Source: Erysipelotrichaceae bacterium (GTDB lineage Bacteria > Bacillota_I > Bacilli_A > Erysipelotrichales > Erysipelotrichaceae). From it: 44,302 bases of DNA. How positions within the stretch are numbered: position 1 is the stretch's first letter; every line of letters begins with the position of its first letter. Both the position numbers and the translations under genes were made by a program. The stretch is from the NCBI GenBank assembly GCA_015058875.1, contig SVBN01000022.1:1-44302 (forward strand). The letters are read 5' to 3'. Under the pieces are notes generated by a model. The model saw only the letters and a program-made list of their open reading frames with translations, made no database searches and was not told the origin of the DNA. Shown piece after piece: positions 43,587 to 44,302 of the stretch.

Positions 43587-44240
43587 ATGAAGATCAATGA
43601 GAACAATTATGACAGAGCATTGAATATCCGGACTTCCGGAAGGGATGATTCCCGCATGGATTCCCATCGGCATCCCTATGAGCCTACCCCGTACAGTGTT
43701 CTGGAGCGGCTGGCGCATGCGGGGGAGATCACCCGGAGCGACACCCTGCTGGATTACGGGTGCGGAAAAGGAAGAACCGTTATTTATCTTTCGGCGGAAA
43801 CCGGGTGCCGCAGCATCGGCATCGATTATAACGAAAATGTTCTGGAGGATGCCTTCCGGAATCTGAAAAACAGCGGAATGGAAGGCAAGGTATCATTTGT
43901 GCGGGCGGACGCCGGTGAATATGATCTTCCGGATGAAGTGACGGCATGTTACTTCTTCAATCCGTTTTCCGTGGAAATTCTGAGAAAGGTATTCCGCCGT
44001 ATCAATGACTCTTATTACCGTGCACCGCGGGAAATCCGCCTTTACTTTTATTATCCATCGGAAGAATATGATGTTTTTCTGCAGAATGAAGACGATTTAT
44101 ATCTGTCCGGCATGATTGACTGCACCGATCTTTTTGACGGATTCAACACACGTGAAAAAATACTGATAGTTAAGCGTTACTGTTCACACGGTAGAAAAAA
44201 GTTTTCCACAAAAATGAAGATGATTCGGATCTCATTTTGA
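43587..44240 (+). CDS. Class I SAM-dependent methyltransferase, unknown substrate
   Basis: The start ATG 43587 is chosen because the longer frame from 43539 runs through a terminator hairpin. A clear ribosome binding site is lacking. The 217-residue protein has SAM motif I (LLDYGCGKGRT, about residues 52-62), an acidic end of strand 2 (GIDYNE) and YFFNPFSVEIL as motif IV. The C-terminal third is rich in Tyr and acidic residues. Similar proteins are annotated only as methyltransferases in Firmicutes. A possible -10 (TATGAT) lies at 43575-43580. Confidence 0.8.
   Translation: MKINENNYDRALNIRTSGRDDSRMDSHRHPYEPTPYSVLERLAHAGEITRSDTLLDYGCGKGRTVIYLSAETGCRSIGIDYNENVLEDAFRNLKNSGMEGKVSFVRADAGEYDLPDEVTACYFFNPFSVEILRKVFRRINDSYYRAPREIRLYFYYPSEEYDVFLQNEDDLYLSGMIDCTDLFDGFNTREKILIVKRYCSHGRKKFSTKMKMIRISF
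44202..44210 (+). promoter_or_regulatory. DnaA-box-like 9-mer
   Basis: TTTTCCACA fits the relaxed DnaA box TT(A/T)TNCACA. It lies in the 3' end of the methyltransferase gene, so it may be chance. Confidence 0.35.
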
Positions 44241-44291
44241 AGAAATAGAATCAAAAAACAATGTAAAAGTACGGGTTTGAATCCGGTAGCC

Positions 44292-44300
44292 TGTGGATAA
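44292..44300 (-). promoter_or_regulatory. Perfect DnaA box
   Basis: TGTGGATAA is the reverse complement of the consensus TTATCCACA. It lies in the noncoding DNA at the right edge. A single box is not an origin; more boxes outside the window would be needed. Confidence 0.45.
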
Positions 44301-44302
44301 CC

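Noticed and set aside
44270-44302. tRNA 3' end suggested by GGGTTTGAATCC
   Set aside because: The T-arm would have a mismatch and neither an acceptor stem nor D and anticodon arms are present upstream.

Overview
The window is a contiguous stretch of a low-to-medium GC Firmicutes chromosome. A member of the Erysipelotrichia is the best guess. The gene order is the classic Firmicutes order (rapZ-glmR-whiA; cysS-mrnC-rlmB-sigma-rpmG-secE-nusG; rplKA; rplJL-rsmC-rpoBC). cysS has a T-box leader and there is an LPXTG surface protein, both Gram-positive traits. RpoB carries Asn at E. coli position 526, as reported for Mollicutes, the relatives of Erysipelotrichia. Species identity cannot be fixed from the sequence alone. 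Every convincing gene lies on the + strand.

Layout. (1) 1-1465: the right end of an IS200/IS605-type element (last codons of tnpB, a likely omega-RNA 3' part and an 8-bp terminal hairpin) abuts a gene with no 5' end. That fragment sits where the toxin belongs, directly before an intact antitoxin-like gene with an MqsA/YgiT-type zinc segment, an HTH and a Panacea (SocA/DUF4065) domain. (2) 1591-6459: a GNAT gene, the overlapping rapZ-glmR-whiA cluster, a small membrane protein and a second acetyltransferase. (3) 6490-8645: glyceraldehyde-3-phosphate dehydrogenase with a strong promoter overlapped by a long inverted repeat, then a ROK-family kinase. (4) 8770-11675: an unusual transmembrane protein (cytoplasmic HTH, extracellular RCC1-like repeats and three Fn3 modules) translationally coupled to a tiny GYF_2 protein. 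(5) 11772-12893: a tandemly duplicated peroxiredoxin-like protein.

(6) 12900-37390: the translation and transcription core. T-box-cysS-mrnC-rlmB-sigma factor, then rpmG-secE-nusG, rplK-rplA behind a structured leader, rplJ-rplL behind an L10-type leader, an rsmC-like gene, rpoB and rpoC. Two accessory insertions break this normally tight cluster. One is a cytoplasmic serine hydrolase between nusG and rplK. The other is a 2228-residue LPXTG adhesin-like protein plus an Rpn-family nuclease gene between rplA and rplJ. Each core segment after a break has its own promoter.

(7) 37494-44302: proC, an M19 dipeptidase, ridA and a PatB/MalY-type C-S lyase, which together could form a route from cysteinyl dipeptides or conjugates to free thiols. 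Then come a MATE exporter, an MBL-fold hydrolase and a SAM methyltransferase. The right edge carries two DnaA-box-like 9-mers.

The most unusual items are the HTH/RCC1/Fn3 membrane protein with its GYF_2 partner, the TnpB-element insertion that appears to have removed a toxin while sparing its Panacea antitoxin, the natural Asn526 in RpoB, and the inverted repeat at the gap promoter. No rRNA, tRNA or CRISPR array was seen.
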